The position numbers and the translations under genes are program-made. From contig JABSSW010000021.1 of assembly GCA_018902385.1 (NCBI GenBank), positions 434,001 through 498,000 on the forward strand: a DNA stretch of 64,000 nt, given 5' to 3'. This document shows positions 41,274 to 52,282 of this stretch, one piece after another. The notes beneath the pieces were generated by a model. The model did not search any database. It saw only the letters and a program-made list of their open reading frames with translations, and was not told where the DNA came from. This DNA is from Physcia stellaris. Taxonomy: Eukaryota; Ascomycota; Lecanoromycetes; Caliciales; Physciaceae. Every line of letters starts with the position of its first letter. Within the stretch, counting starts at the first letter, position 1.

Positions 41274-42014
41274 ATGCAACCGATTGCGCTCGCCGTGGCG
41301 CTATTCGTCACATACCTCACTCGCAACAGCCTCGTAAACGCAGCAGACAACTCAAAGGCCATCACCCTCAATCCTCACGACCTCTCGATACACAACAGCA
41401 CCTCCAGCTCCCCTCCCCCCCTAACCAAGCGCGGCTACTCCCGCCTAATGAACCAATGCACCGGACCCAACATGCAGGGTCTAGGCGGGCCCTACACAGT
41501 CTACACAGCGTCCTACTGCCAGTCGCACATCAGCAGCACCGCCGTCGCGATTTCCTGCAAACCGCCGCACGACGATCTCCTCGTAGCCCATTCCTACCAG
41601 TCCTGCGCCGAGCACGAGATCTGCATTGACCGAGTAAGCGGGAACGCCTGGCGAGCGTTCTGCGTCGGCATGCAAAATTTCGTGGAAATTGCCGAGGGCC
41701 AGTTGGTAGAATTGGGCCATAAGATCCCTCGCAATAGTGGTTCCGGGCGGCCGGTGACCGCTGAGGCGGCGTTGGTGGAACAAGTAGGGGGAGCAAGCAT
41801 CAAAGCTCGGAGACTGGAGCTGGTGGCTTACGGGAGGCGGGCTGTTGGAGGGCATGCTTCCATATTAAGGGAGTTGCGGAAAGGAAGGGCTGGCTGTGAG
41901 GATTGCTATATTGTCAAGCTGGAGCCATTGCCGCCTGGCACGGCTGAGGTGAGGGTGAAGGCTTTGGCGGAGGGGGCGGGGAAAGGGTATCTGTACGTGG
42001 CGACGCTTACTTGA
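41274..42014 (+). CDS. cysteine-containing secreted protein
   Basis: A single exon of 246 residues. The N-terminus MQPIALAVALFVTYL...LVNA is a good signal peptide with likely cleavage near residue 23-24. A Lys-Arg at 52-53 (PLTKRGYS) may be a propeptide cleavage site. The mature part has eight cysteines, six at 62, 82, 95, 111, 117 and 130 and a close pair (GCEDC) near 212, an even number compatible with disulphides. The C-terminal 60 residues are basic and Gly/Ala/Leu-rich, with a terminal beta-strand-like LYVATLT. No catalytic motif is recognised. It could be an effector-type or cell-surface protein; length is more than that of the smallest effectors. The antisense frames across it have no features and are shadows. 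Confidence 0.78.
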   Translation: MQPIALAVALFVTYLTRNSLVNAADNSKAITLNPHDLSIHNSTSSSPPPLTKRGYSRLMNQCTGPNMQGLGGPYTVYTASYCQSHISSTAVAISCKPPHDDLLVAHSYQSCAEHEICIDRVSGNAWRAFCVGMQNFVEIAEGQLVELGHKIPRNSGSGRPVTAEAALVEQVGGASIKARRLELVAYGRRAVGGHASILRELRKGRAGCEDCYIVKLEPLPPGTAEVRVKALAEGAGKGYLYVATLT

Positions 42015-42366
42015 ATGTGGCCCTCGACATGGATTCGGCTGTATACTGTCGCCTCTTTTCCCACGTTTTTAGAATTATAAGGAACACGAGTTAAGGACAC
42101 ACTTTCGTTCGGGTTTTGTTCTTACAGGAGGCGGCGCTAATGCCTGCCTTTGGCTGTCGAACTCAGTCAGGGCGTAGCCTCCGGGATAATCTAAGGTAAT
42201 GGTGTTTTCTAAACTTGGGGTTGCTGCAGGAAATGTAGTACACAGTGAAGGATCATCAACTGATGGAGGTTCGATACTTTCGCTCTTGCTAGTAGTCGTT
42301 GAGTGGCATCGCCATAGTGTACAGTCTTTTCAATGGACAGAGTAGCAGTGGTCCGGAATCCTGTCC
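42015..42366. other. short convergent intergenic region
   Basis: This holds the 3' ends of two convergent genes. No other feature seen. Confidence 0.5.
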
Positions 42367-43293
42367 TCATTGCGAGGGGCGAGGTAAATCCAGGCTAACC
42401 AGCCAAGGGGCATTTGCAGGTTTATGATCCCCCGTCATTATACTCGCATTAATAGCCAGGGTCTGAGATTTCCTATCCCGCCGCCATGCGAATGGTTCAG
42501 GGTACGGGTTCTGCGTCGACTCCCGCTCAAAGAACTGATGTATAGCTTCATTCTTCCGTGGCTTTGGAGCATCAATAGCGGTCTTGTTCCAATCCACCAC
42601 CTCTATACCATACCCTTCGTGAATGTGTCCGAAGCAGTGCATTTGCGGTTTCGTCCTGTGTAAAGCCCTACGGAGGTTCTGGCATCCTACGTTACCTTGG
42701 GGACACATGTCGAGGATCCCTTTTGGCGGTCCGTGAGTCATCACAATATCAACTCCTTCCGGAATCGGGTTCGTAGCGATGGAAGTAACGCCGTTGGCTG
42801 TATGCGAGGGTTTGTTGTATCTGTCTTCGTCGGATTTGTAAGCAAAAGCCCAGTCGCCAAACGCAGGCGTATAAGGTGAAACGTACATTGTGAACCTTGT
42901 TCCGTTTTTCAATGTGAACGCGTGTGTTCCTTCATCTAAGAACAAAACACCAGCTTCACGAGCATCGGGTCCTGTCATAGCATGTACTGCGAGATCATGG
43001 TCTTCTGGGTTTTCTGGGGTGTCTTCATCATTGCATTGAATCTCCCAGTACTTTTGATCGAGCTCTAGGTCGTGATTGCCAGCGATGATTAGCTTTAATT
43101 CTGCTTCTATGCTTCCAAGCATTTTCAGAGCTTTCTTGAAAGATGATACTCCCCCAACCTGTGTCAGATCACCACAGTGGAGAAGTACATCAGCTTTTGG
43201 TGTGGGTAATTGCAGAGGCCTGGAAGCCTCATTGACGGTCTCATCAAGTTGTAAATCATGGGTATCTGAGATGATAAGAAATCTGGTAGCCAT
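42367..43293 (-). CDS. calcineurin-like metallophosphoesterase
   Basis: A single exon of 308 residues. All metal-binding blocks of the family are present in order: SDTHD (Asp10, His12), HCGDLT (Asp42), GNHD (Asn73, His74, Asp75), a lone histidine in MTHGPP (His187) and GHIHE (222-226). The pattern and length match the MPPED1/MPPED2-like subgroup of small metallophosphoesterases, which hydrolyse phosphodiesters such as cyclic nucleotides in other organisms. There is no signal peptide or membrane segment, so a cytosolic dimetal enzyme is expected; the substrate in fungi is not known. The C-terminal 80 residues, including NEAIHQFFERES, are an extension common in fungal copies. It is convergent with the secreted-protein gene and transcribed in the same direction as the aldehyde dehydrogenase gene behind it. 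Confidence 0.92.
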   Translation of the reverse strand: MATRFLIISDTHDLQLDETVNEASRPLQLPTPKADVLLHCGDLTQVGGVSSFKKALKMLGSIEAELKLIIAGNHDLELDQKYWEIQCNDEDTPENPEDHDLAVHAMTGPDAREAGVLFLDEGTHAFTLKNGTRFTMYVSPYTPAFGDWAFAYKSDEDRYNKPSHTANGVTSIATNPIPEGVDIVMTHGPPKGILDMCPQGNVGCQNLRRALHRTKPQMHCFGHIHEGYGIEVVDWNKTAIDAPKPRKNEAIHQFFERESTQNPYPEPFAWRRDRKSQTLAINASIMTGDHKPANAPWLVSLDLPRPSQ

Positions 43294-44293
43294 GATTGGA
43301 TTCTTCAGTAATTGACAAGAAGCAAAAGAAGGAAAAAGTAGAAAGAAAAATTAGTGGGACATGTGTTGACTTTAGTAGCTTTAGATTTTGCCAAAAAAAT
43401 AAAAATTGGGTGTTAAAGAGTCATGGTCGGAACCGTGCGGCTGCATTGTGGGGTGGAATTTTGATTTTTGATTGGCAAAAAAAAGCATCTTGAAGCTGAT
43501 TGAGACGGCCTTGGAAGCAATGCATCGATCGGTGATGTTTTCCACATTTAGCTTTGCGCACTTTCGACGTCTCTTATCTTGGGACTTCCTGTTTCCTGGC
43601 TTTACTCGAGCCGCATCGGGACAGTACTCGCGTTGCCCAGATCTACAAAGTACAGAATCTGCGATGTCGTCTTGATTAGTACTACCTACTCTCTAAATAC
43701 CTACTTATTTTGCTCCTCAAGATATGATCGGACAGGATGACAACAGCGATGAGTCTCAGGATTGGTCTCATCGGTTTCTGATTTGTGGAACGGAACAATT
43801 TAAATGACGGGAACCTTTACCAAGAATCACGTGCGAGTCATACGTCATCTTTTGTTATGATCGCCTGACTCGGCCAGCTGAATATTAATGTTGAACGCAG
43901 CGTTAACATTGACCGCCGTAAGCTCAAACTCTCCACAGTCAACGATTACCTTCTCCATCATCTCTGCTTCCATGAGCGCTATCGCATACCACAATTCACA
44001 CATGCCTAAAGCGCATTGTGGGACGGCGCCGACAATCGCGACCATGACCGGGCCCACAACTGCTGCTCTATTGCTGACTCTGACCTAGATAAGACCTTCT
44101 CCCAAGAGGGGTATCATTGCGTTGGATCGTGAATGATAAAGTAAGAAACCAAAGAAAGAGAACACTATCTAAGGCCAGAAGTATAACGTCAGTACGGCCT
44201 TGCCATAATGGAATCACGACACGCAGAGACAGCTTTCTAGCAGCAGCCTCCTCGCATCCACGGACCACCAGGCCGCCTCGCCCCCACGCTCAA
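43294..44293. other. intergenic, no gene seen
   Basis: A 1-kb stretch between two minus-strand genes. Several small frames occur around 43,845-44,310, on both strands, but none has support. It should contain the metallophosphoesterase promoter. Confidence 0.45.
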
Positions 44294-45888
44294 TCACGCC
44301 TTGAAGACCCATAGGCTTTGAGAATTGCAGTATGCCTTTAGGCCGTTCGTCCCCCACTCAGTTCCTATCCCACTCCACTTGTGGCCACCGAACGGCACGC
44401 CTGGCGCTACGTTGAAGTGCGAATTGACCCATACACTGCCGGCTTCCAACTGCTTCGCCATCCTCGTCGCCCGCTCGACGTCGGCGCTCCATACAGAGCC
44501 ACCCAAACCCATCTTGGTGTCGTTCGCTTTGGCGATGACGTCCGCTTCGTCACTCCATTTCAAGACCGGCAATATGGGTCCAAAAGGTTCCTCGGTCACA
44601 ATACGGGAATCCTCAGGTGGGTTGTCGATGAGGGTGGGTGTAATGAAATAACCTTTACCATTTTCTGGCAACTTTCCGCCAAGGGCTGGCTTCCAACCTT
44701 CCTTGGGTATATCCTCGAAAAGGCTCTTGACCTTCTCATATTGCATATTGTTCTGGACGGGGCCGATGAACACGCCATCCTCCAATCCGTTTCCGGACTT
44801 GAACTGCTTAGTGTGCTCAACCAGCGCCGACAGAAATTTGTCGTATATCTTCTCGTGGACATACAAACGTTTGATCATCATACAGATCTGCGAGGCGCAG
44901 AGGAAGGATAGAAGGGCAACCTAAAGAATAAATCATGTTTCAGCAAACCTTGCAACGCAGTATACAGAGCTAGGGGATCGTTGTACTTTGGGGATTGCTT
45001 TCTCAATGTCGACATCCTCGCAGATTATAGCCGCATCGTTTCCGCCCAGCTCAAGTGTCAATCGCTTGAGGGTCTTGGCACAGCTTACCATGACCCTTTT
45101 GCCAGTCACGGTGGAGCCAGTAAAGCTGATCTTATCAATATCAGGGTGTTCGGTAAGCATTGGGCCCAGGTCTTCGCCACCGCTGAGAACCTGAAGCACA
45201 CCTGGGGGAAAGAACTTGCGTCCGATCTCGACAAGTTTGAGGTCACAGTAGGGTGTATAGGGTGACGGTTTGATGATGATAGTGTTACCGGTGCTCAGTG
45301 CAGGAGCGATTTTTCCACATGCCAGCAAGATAGGATAATTCCATGGAACGATACCACAGCATACGCCCAGCGGAATATATCTTTGGATGATTTTTCGCTC
45401 GTCGTTCTCTTCGAGGAGTTCCTCTGTCAGCTCCATCTGACTAAAGGCTTTCAGCCAGGTAGTTCCCAAGTCTACTTCGGTTGATGATTGTGACAGAGGC
45501 TTCCCCTGTTCGAGCGTCAAGAGCTTTGCAAATTCCTCCTTGTACTCCAGTATCCCATCTGCGAATGCGACAAGCTTCTTCTTGCGTTCCTCGACCGGAA
45601 CCTGCGACCATGGCTTGAAAGCCTTGCGAGCTGCCGAGACGGCATTATCAACGTCTTCTTGGGTTGACACGGGCACCTCGGCATTGGGTTCTGTCGTTGC
45701 AGGGTTGATGTTGTGTCGTGTTTTGGAGGTTGAGGTGAGCTCGTTGTTTATGACGTTGTGAAATGTCTAAGAGCTTCAGCGTGGCATACATGGTACCAAC
45801 AATCATGGCGCAATACCTCGAAATCGATTTTGGGAGCATGACCGTTCACCGTCACGTCACCGTCCGCTTTGGCAATTGTCTCATACAT
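44294..45888 (-). CDS. aldehyde dehydrogenase (NAD(P)+-dependent)
   Basis: Exons 45888-45817, 45766-44987 and 44920-44294 give 492 residues, the usual ALDH length. Introns are 50 and 66 bp and all phases are 0. The N-terminus MYETIAKADG is the first in-frame ATG; the second exon restores the expected TFHNVINNELTST...NPAT stretch. Key sites are present: PWNYP (165-169) near the oxyanion site, FTGST (239-243) at the Rossmann fold, general base Glu263 in LELGG and catalytic Cys297 in SQICMMIKR, followed by EEPFGPILPV and a C-terminal GGHKWSGIG. The last intron falls just before the catalytic-cysteine segment. It oxidises an aldehyde to the acid, probably in the cytosol. The substrate class is not evident; SQIC in place of the more common GQxC marks a fungal subfamily. 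Confidence 0.92.
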
Positions 45889-46947
45889 GATGCAGGATGC
45901 GAGCAGCCAGATTCCGACTGATATCGAAGGGTCTGCAAGCAAAAATAGTATCGTCGGTCAGGATGGATATGCAAGCTACACCTAATTGCTTATGGAGAAG
46001 GCAGCAAGGTCATGGCTCTGGATAGCACTCTCGCCACAATCAGCGATGCTACCGTTCGGATACCCCGCAACAACCCCCGTAATCTTCGGACTAGGCGGAA
46101 AGATCTCGGCTTCGACCGTTGACTGGCTGCGGCAAAGAGATACAGAGCTATACCCAATCAGGCCCACACACCCGCTCCAGCCAAAAACGCCTTTGAATCA
46201 CCATGTGCATTAGACCCGCTGCACCACACAGATGCAGATGTTCTACCGCTCGCATCAACTCATGAAACTCAAATCGTGTTCGAGACCTTCCCTCGAGGGC
46301 CTCGAGGGCCTGAGCATTGAGTAACATCCGCACGCGTAATGAAGCTTCTGAACTTGCACCAGTTTAGACACGAGCCTGACGAAATTGGTAAAGGTGATCC
46401 TCTGTTCCTGCATTGGTCTCCGAACCTTAAGCTTTTGATGGAAGACTATTGTGTTTCAGTCTTATCAAATGCTCAAATGTCGGCTTCTAAATTCTGGCGC
46501 AGAGTGGTGGCGTGGGTTAGACTTCTGCGATCGACGCCACCAATTGATTGCTACCGGACCGCGATCCATTGAGCATGCGGACCTTGCGATTACGAGATGC
46601 TAAGAGTCTTCTGGGACTAAGCTGTTGTGCAACATGGATGATTTTGGACTCGCTGTCTCATTGGTAGAGCTTTCTTCATCTTTTCTTTTCTTTTCCCAAG
46701 CCAAGACCCGAAAACCAACCTTTCAACCCACCATCTTGGCTTGCCGCCTGCAGCATCGGCATAAGCGCAATTGTGCATGTTTCTTAAATCTTAACTTTTC
46801 TTTTCTCGATGGCCACGCGGGTCGCGGATGATCTTCATGTATGTCTCGCCGAGGGGGCGCTGAAGAGTTTATTCTGGACCGTTTCACTTTGGAAATTTCT
46901 TCATCTTCTGATCCACGTCCTATCCGTCGAGGTACCACAGCACAACG
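45889..46947. other. intergenic, no gene seen
   Basis: This lies between the divergent aldehyde dehydrogenase and PTH11-like genes, so both promoters lie here. The nine-base word CCTCGAGGG (or CCTCGAGGGC) is repeated back to back near 46,293-46,311. Small frames are not supported. Confidence 0.45.
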
Positions 46948-48500
46948 ATGGCGGAGAACTTCATCGCTGAAGCTTTCGCCTTGCTAGCGATCGGTCTTAT
47001 TGTCATTGGTCTTCGTCTGTATTCAAGATGTCTCTCTGTCGGATTCCGGCGACTTGCTCCGGACGACTTTTTGATGATTGTCGCTGGTGTATGTTGTGAA
47101 GATTCTGCAAAGCGGCCTGTACTCTTCTGATCACAATGGTAGTGTTTATATTCAGCAGAGACCGTGGCTGCCTATGTCGTCGGCGCATACTGGAAAGGAC
47201 TAGCGAACAATAGCATGACAGCCGAACAAAGAGCGGCCCTCAACCCTACCTCGGAAGAATGGCGTCTCAGAGTTAAGGGCTCTCAAAATCAGCTATTCGG
47301 ATGGCTGGTCTATACGGTTCTTTTGTGGACTTTGAAGACTTGCATGCTGATATTCTTCTCGCGATTGACGTATGGTCCCCAAGACTTTCTGCGAGCAAAA
47401 ATACTTCGACAGAAGCTTACTTGATTACGATATCAGTGAGGGTGTCAGAGCCATGCGCATACGAATACAAATCGGTGCTGTGCTGCTTGCTGTTTCGTTT
47501 CTTGCGACTTTCCTGTCAATCTTGTTCGGATGTTATCCAATCGAGAAGCATTGGCAGATCAATCCTGACCCCGGCAGTAAGACAATGTATCTTCAGCTGT
47601 TTGCAGTGATGCTAATCTTAGTAGATCGCTGTCAGCCCGCGGTGTCAAGGCTTCAAGTTGCTGTGTTGATCACACTGAACATATCGACTGATTTCTACCT
47701 CATGTCTGTGCCATTGCCCGTACGTTGTATTGCAAATCCCGAGCAAAAAGATAGACGCTGACCTCGCCGCAGATGATTTGGAAATCAAGCCTCGTAACAC
47801 GCAAGAAATGGGTTCTCTCGGTGATGTTCAGCGGAGGCTTGCTGATAATGGTCTTCGGTCTTCTCCGCTGCATCCTTATACTGAAGGTAAGCCAAATCCT
47901 CCCCATACCTCCTCCATCGAACTCTCTCACCCTTTTCCTCGCCTCCATGTTCTCAATATCTTTAAAAACTCCACTAACCAGTTCTCCACTACCCAGTCCG
48001 GAGTCAACGGTGCCGAACAAGCAGGGCGATGGTCCATCCGTGAATCATTCGTTGCAGTCATAGTCAACAATCTCCCCATGCTTTACACTCTCTTCCAGCT
48101 TCTCACCCGGCGCGACCCCGCCAAAAACTCCGCCAGCAACCCCAGCTACCGTCTTGGCTCCTACCGCACCGGCGAATCGGGCAAGAAGAGCAAGAAGTTC
48201 AGGCACCCGCTTTCCATGCCCAACGATACCGCCATGGGAAGTGACGAGCGGATCATACTGCCGAACGGGAACGGAAATGGGAATCGCAACGCCAACGCCA
48301 ACGGAATCAAGAGTGAGGTGGTCGGTGGCGATGAAGGTGCAAAGGGGGAGGGGAGAGGGGATAAGTCGGTGAAGGAGGGAGGGGGCATCACGGTGCAGAC
48401 GGAGCTGTCGGTGCAGAGCACGCAGGAGGAGGGCAGGAGGGAACAGGTCGGGCATTATGGGTTCCCGGAACGGAGGCTGTATAATCAGTATAATGTCTAG
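46948..48500 (+). CDS. PTH11/rhodopsin-like seven-helix membrane protein
   Basis: Six exons: 46948-47088, 47143-47369, 47437-47576, 47622-47719, 47773-47886 and 47997-48500; 407 residues. Introns are 54, 67, 45, 53 and 110 bp; donors GTATGT, GTATGG, GTAAGA, GTACGT and GTAAGC; phases agree throughout. Family landmarks of the fungal rhodopsin domain are in order: a first helix EAFALLAIGLIVIGLRLYSR, then APDDFLM, CLYSAETVAAYVVGAYWKG, GWLVYTVLLWTLKTC, FGCYPIEKHWQINPDPG, CQPAVSRLQVAVLITLN, YLMSVPLPMIWKS and GAEQAGRWSIRESFVA. The C-terminal tail is cytoplasmic and Lys/Gly/Asn-rich, with an alternating Asn run (NGNGNGNRNANANG) near 315. It is a plasma-membrane protein of the type thought to sense external cues, but many members lack the CFEM domain, as here. 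Ligand unknown. Confidence 0.88.
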
Positions 48501-49306
48501 TATATCGTCTTCTAATGTAATTGATCTACTATCATTATCATAAAATGTCTTGCGATGTACAGTCGCTGTCGTTTTGCGGGGGGCTTTAGGTGCCCCCGTC
48601 AGCTTCGGCTTCCGCAGCTGCACCTCTTTCCTCCCGGCCCATTAGAGTATAATCCGAAGTCTTCCTGCCTGCAATCCTCGACCCCTCCAACTCGCCCTCC
48701 CTTGCCTACCTTGCATCAAGAACTCAGCTCCTTTCGTATCCCGACTCCGCTGGCCAAGAAACCCTCACACCCGCGAAGACGAGTTCTGAAACCGGGATAT
48801 TGGGGGTTCGAGAATGGAAAAGGGCTAGAAAAGAAGTAAGATCATAGGATGAAGTATGTTTTGAGATGAGAAGGGATGAGACGAAACGAGAATTCTCGTG
48901 CAAAGCGTGGGGGGAAACCTTCCGGAGCCGGGTACCCGGGTTGTGGTCCAAATGTGGATAAATTGATGTCATGAAACGCTTGTTCGATCTTGAGGATGAG
49001 GGTTTGAGAAATGTGACTTGGTGATTGGTAACTATTATTTGAGAACTCATTGAAGTGTTGATTCCGACTTTACTATCCTTTCTTTTACGTTGAGCAATCT
49101 CAGCGGTATTAGAATATTACGCTAAGCCTGATGAGGAGGGCCGAGCGAGGATTGGCATATTGCAGATTTCCACTCCTAGCATCCACCTCCACCTCCATAA
49201 AACAATCAACTCGACAATAGTGATGCAACCACGACACTACTATTCCAACATACAGCTCACCAACAACTCATCCCTCCTATCCCATCTATCCCATACCTCG
49301 CAAGCA
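48501..49306. other. convergent intergenic region, no gene seen
   Basis: This holds the 3' ends of two convergent genes. Plus-strand frames at 48555-48839 and 49160-49489 and a minus-strand frame at 48724-49050 lack support. Confidence 0.45.
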
Positions 49307-50703
49307 TCACCAACTCTCCCACTCCTCCTCCCCGCCCGCGATAACAGACTCCACTCCATCCTCCCTCACCAGCTCCTCCTTCATCCTCTGCAGCGTCGGC
49401 TTGTGCGTGATGCCCGGTACGGAGAGCCGTGCGAGTTTGCCGAAGGTGCCGATTTTGGAGATGAACATGTTTATCTGCGGGGGCGTTAGCTGATGAGAAG
49501 AAGAGGAGGAGAAAGGATGGGGAGGGATGGGGGGAGGGGGGGGGGTTGTGTTGGTGGGGGTGGGGACCGCTTTGTATGTTGAGTTTTTTGATGGCCTGTT
49601 ACTAAGGTGGTGCTTTGGTCATATCCCGACAAATCTGCGGTAGACCGTGGATGAAAGGCAAAATCGCATCACACCAGACCCTGAGATATCGGGCATGCAC
49701 TCACTATCGGAATCTCTTCATCAGGCAATCCCAGCATTGAGCAATCCACCTTCAAAACCTCCAACGCCGGGAAATGGATTTCGTTCTTGTCAGGATCGAT
49801 GAACGTGGACCAGTCCCTATAAAGCTCCTCGAAGGTGGCGTATCGTCGCATCTCAAGCGACGCTTTCCGTATCAAGCCCAGTCGTCCGTGTTCCGATTGC
49901 GCTGATCGTGTAATCCCTCTGCATTCGATGCCGAGATTGTCAAAGAGAATCATATCGTACTTCTCGGAGAAGTTGAATGTGTTTTCGCCGTAGAGGATTG
50001 AGATGCCTTCTTCATACGCGCGTCGACAGGTTTGCAGAATCGCGGAGTCGATGTCCTCTGGAGGCTTTACAGCACTGGGTGCTGAGACTCCGGCCCTTCT
50101 TCTGCTACGCCGTTCGGCTCCATAAGTTCCAACTAGTTGGTAAACGGGCTGAATGGGGTTGGATGATACCAAGACGTGATTGTAGATCACGTTTCTGATT
50201 TCGGAAGGTAATTTCCTGAAGAATGGACAGTTTATTTGCTGCCCTGTTGGAGATACTTTCGTGCCGGTACTCTGTTCTGTGGCTTCTTTCAATATGTTTC
50301 TGATGTCAAAAGATGGGTTGCGCAAGAGTGGGCTGTCGGCTTGTTGCTCTATTGGAGACAATCCGTGACCTGGACTCTGTTCCGTGGCTTCCTTGAACAC
50401 ATTTGTGTTCTTGAAAGGTAGTATGCCGAACACCGAGCCATGAGCTCGCTGTCTTTCTGTGGATACACCAGTGCTGGAATCCTGCTCGGTGGGTTTCTGG
50501 GTTGGAAATTCCGACTTGGTGGTCTGTTCCGCGGGATCCGATGCTTTCTGATCAGGAGATACTCTATCTTTGCAAACCTCTTGGAGGTCCTTCAGAGTAT
50601 TGCTGAGGTCGCTAATGGCCCTAGAAATCTCATCTGTCCATGTCAGCGCTCCGGTTCTCGTCGATGGTTTCTTATCACGTGGTTTGATAGTAAGTGATGC
50701 CAT
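49307..50703 (-). CDS. DUF7730-like (2EXR-like) protein with internal duplication
   Basis: Exons 50703-49705 and 49474-49307 give 388 residues. The 230-bp intron has donor GTGAGT, branch AGCTAACG and acceptor CCGCAG, phase 0; a G/C homopolymer-rich tract lies inside it. The first 160 residues are Ser/Thr/Gln-rich and contain a tandem duplication: FKEATEQSPGHGLSPIEQQ and LKEATEQSTGTKVSPTGQQ each lead into a (R/F)(N/R).PS(F/E)IRN stretch. The folded part begins at FFRKLPSEIRNVIYNHVLV and has ILQTCRRAYEEGISILYGENTF, the pattern of fungal DUF7730-type domains, which are common and uncharacterised. The second exon ends with ISKIGTFGKLARLSVPG and then a Glu-rich tail. The paralogue at 54575 shares all of these blocks. 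Confidence 0.8.
49515..49568. repeat. G-rich run inside intron
   Basis: Four or more G runs of 4-10 bases lie on the plus strand within the intron of the minus-strand DUF7730-like gene. This meets the loose definition of a G-quadruplex-capable tract. Confidence 0.5.
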
Positions 50704-51981
50704 TTTTAGGAAACACCGATAGATCTGCGATTTCCCGACTTGAGACGAAATCAGAAAACGATGTCATTTCATGCTATCTTCATATGCTTTGCGCCAAAGA
50801 CGGATCCACGTTTTGCGGAAGACATAAACAACACCACACCAGACCATGTGGTACTGGCGCTCTATTTTCCATTGCAGAAGTGGGGGAATTGCAATTGAAC
50901 CGCCACTGACAAGGAACACATCACAAAAGACGGCCAGAGCGAAGGGACCAATGCCAGTCATATCGTCATAGCATTCGCCTCAGATAGAGTCGGTACCGAT
51001 TACCCATGGCCTGGTGTGGTGTAAATCGCCTGCCATGCATGCATCGCCACCAATATCAAGACGTGGACCGTCCTTGGACAAAGGATACGAATATGATCTG
51101 GGTTAGGCATCATCTCCTGATTACGTCTCAAGTCGGGTAATCGCAAGTCTGTCAGGATATATGCTTTGAATCGCACCACTTGATACCAGTCCGTAGGACA
51201 GGCATGGATGGGAGCTTGCTTTCGAGATTGTGACGGTAAACGGCCGTCTGCTCACTTCTTCCCACCGGAGCACCTTATCCAAAAGCAATCAACGAGAAAG
51301 AAGGAGATGACCCAAAACTTACCAAGCTGTGGTTCCCTAGTAACCCTCACAAACGCAATCGAAGAGAAGAAATCAGCTAGTGCAGCTGGTATGCGGATAC
51401 CGAAGGTAAGGTAGTGAGGCATCGTGGATGGATGACTTGAAAGCTACAATACAGATCCGATCAAGATTGTTGTAAGTTGTACTGTTGGCTCCCCAAGATA
51501 TATTATAAGCATTCGAAGCCTGAGGCAGCAGGGTTCTTACTGCCACGTATGTTGCTCGCAGTACCAGACTTTGATGAATCTTTCCACGCAGCCATGGGCT
51601 AGTACTCATACTCAATGCCCATCGGTTGAATCAGCCAAGCCATGTTCTCAACGTCTGTAGGTGTTCAATTGCTGAGGTGGTGGCCTTTTTTGCTAGTCTA
51701 TATTACATAGGATCTGAATTGATAGTACCAAACCCGACCGTGCATGGTTGATATGAGTGTATTTCGATAATCTCGAAAGACCTAGGGAAGACAGCCTGGT
51801 TAGATCCTAGCTCAGCCTCTGCACTGAATAAAATAAGAGCGGGCATCTGTGAGGTTGAGTGGTAGCCGAAGGTTAGCCATTTGCTGATCAATTATTTCTG
51901 GATTTGCATTCTAGAACAGGATACTTTCACAAAAGATAGAAGAATATATTATAAAATAATTTGTAATGTTTCAAACACACA
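50704..51981. other. intergenic, no gene seen
   Basis: This is the promoter side of the DUF7730-like gene plus the 5' flank of the tRNA. Small frames at 51208-51414 and 51373-51615 are not supported. The last 100 bp before the tRNA are AT-rich. Confidence 0.5.
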
Positions 51982-52065
51982 GGGGATGTGGTCTAGTGGT
52001 ATGACGCTTCTTTAGCACGACGCCTTGATTAGAAGAGGTTCTGGGTTCGATTCCCAGCTTCTCCA
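51982..52065 (+). tRNA. tRNA-Ala (AGC) with 12-nt intron
   Basis: Acceptor stem GGGGATG pairs with CTTCTCC, with G3-U70 (the classic alanine identity pair) and one U-U mismatch at position 6-67. The A box (TGGTCTAGTGGT) and B box (GGTTCGATTCC) are both good. The anticodon stem is CTTCT/AGAAG. The 19 bases between its arms contain TTAGCA, i.e. U33, anticodon AGC and A37, then about 12 extra bases as a canonical intron after position 37. The T stem CTGGG/CCCAG is perfect. The discriminator A at 52065 is followed by CCA, so CCA is encoded in the DNA, unusual for eukaryotes and possibly chance. An alternative is a proline-like body with altered anticodon, as the D arm resembles fungal tRNA-Pro. 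Confidence 0.85.
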
Positions 52066-52068
52066 CCA

Positions 52069-52074
52069 TTTTTT
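52069..52074 (+). terminator. RNA polymerase III T-run terminator
   Basis: Six consecutive T bases start three bases after the discriminator of the tRNA, the standard Pol III stop. Confidence 0.85.
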
Positions 52075-52282
52075 CATTTTTTTCCTTCTTCACGTTTACC
52101 GTACAGTCAAAACCCTCTTTTCGAATCCCTTGTCGGATCTACGAATTTGCATAATTTGGTGGGCTTGGCATGGTTCCGCGTTGTTGCTTATCTTATCAGT
52201 CAGAGGGACTCCAACTAACCCGAACCCGCCGACAACAACCCAAGCTTGCTAGTTCTACAAGCTACACCTCGACACGTCCAAC

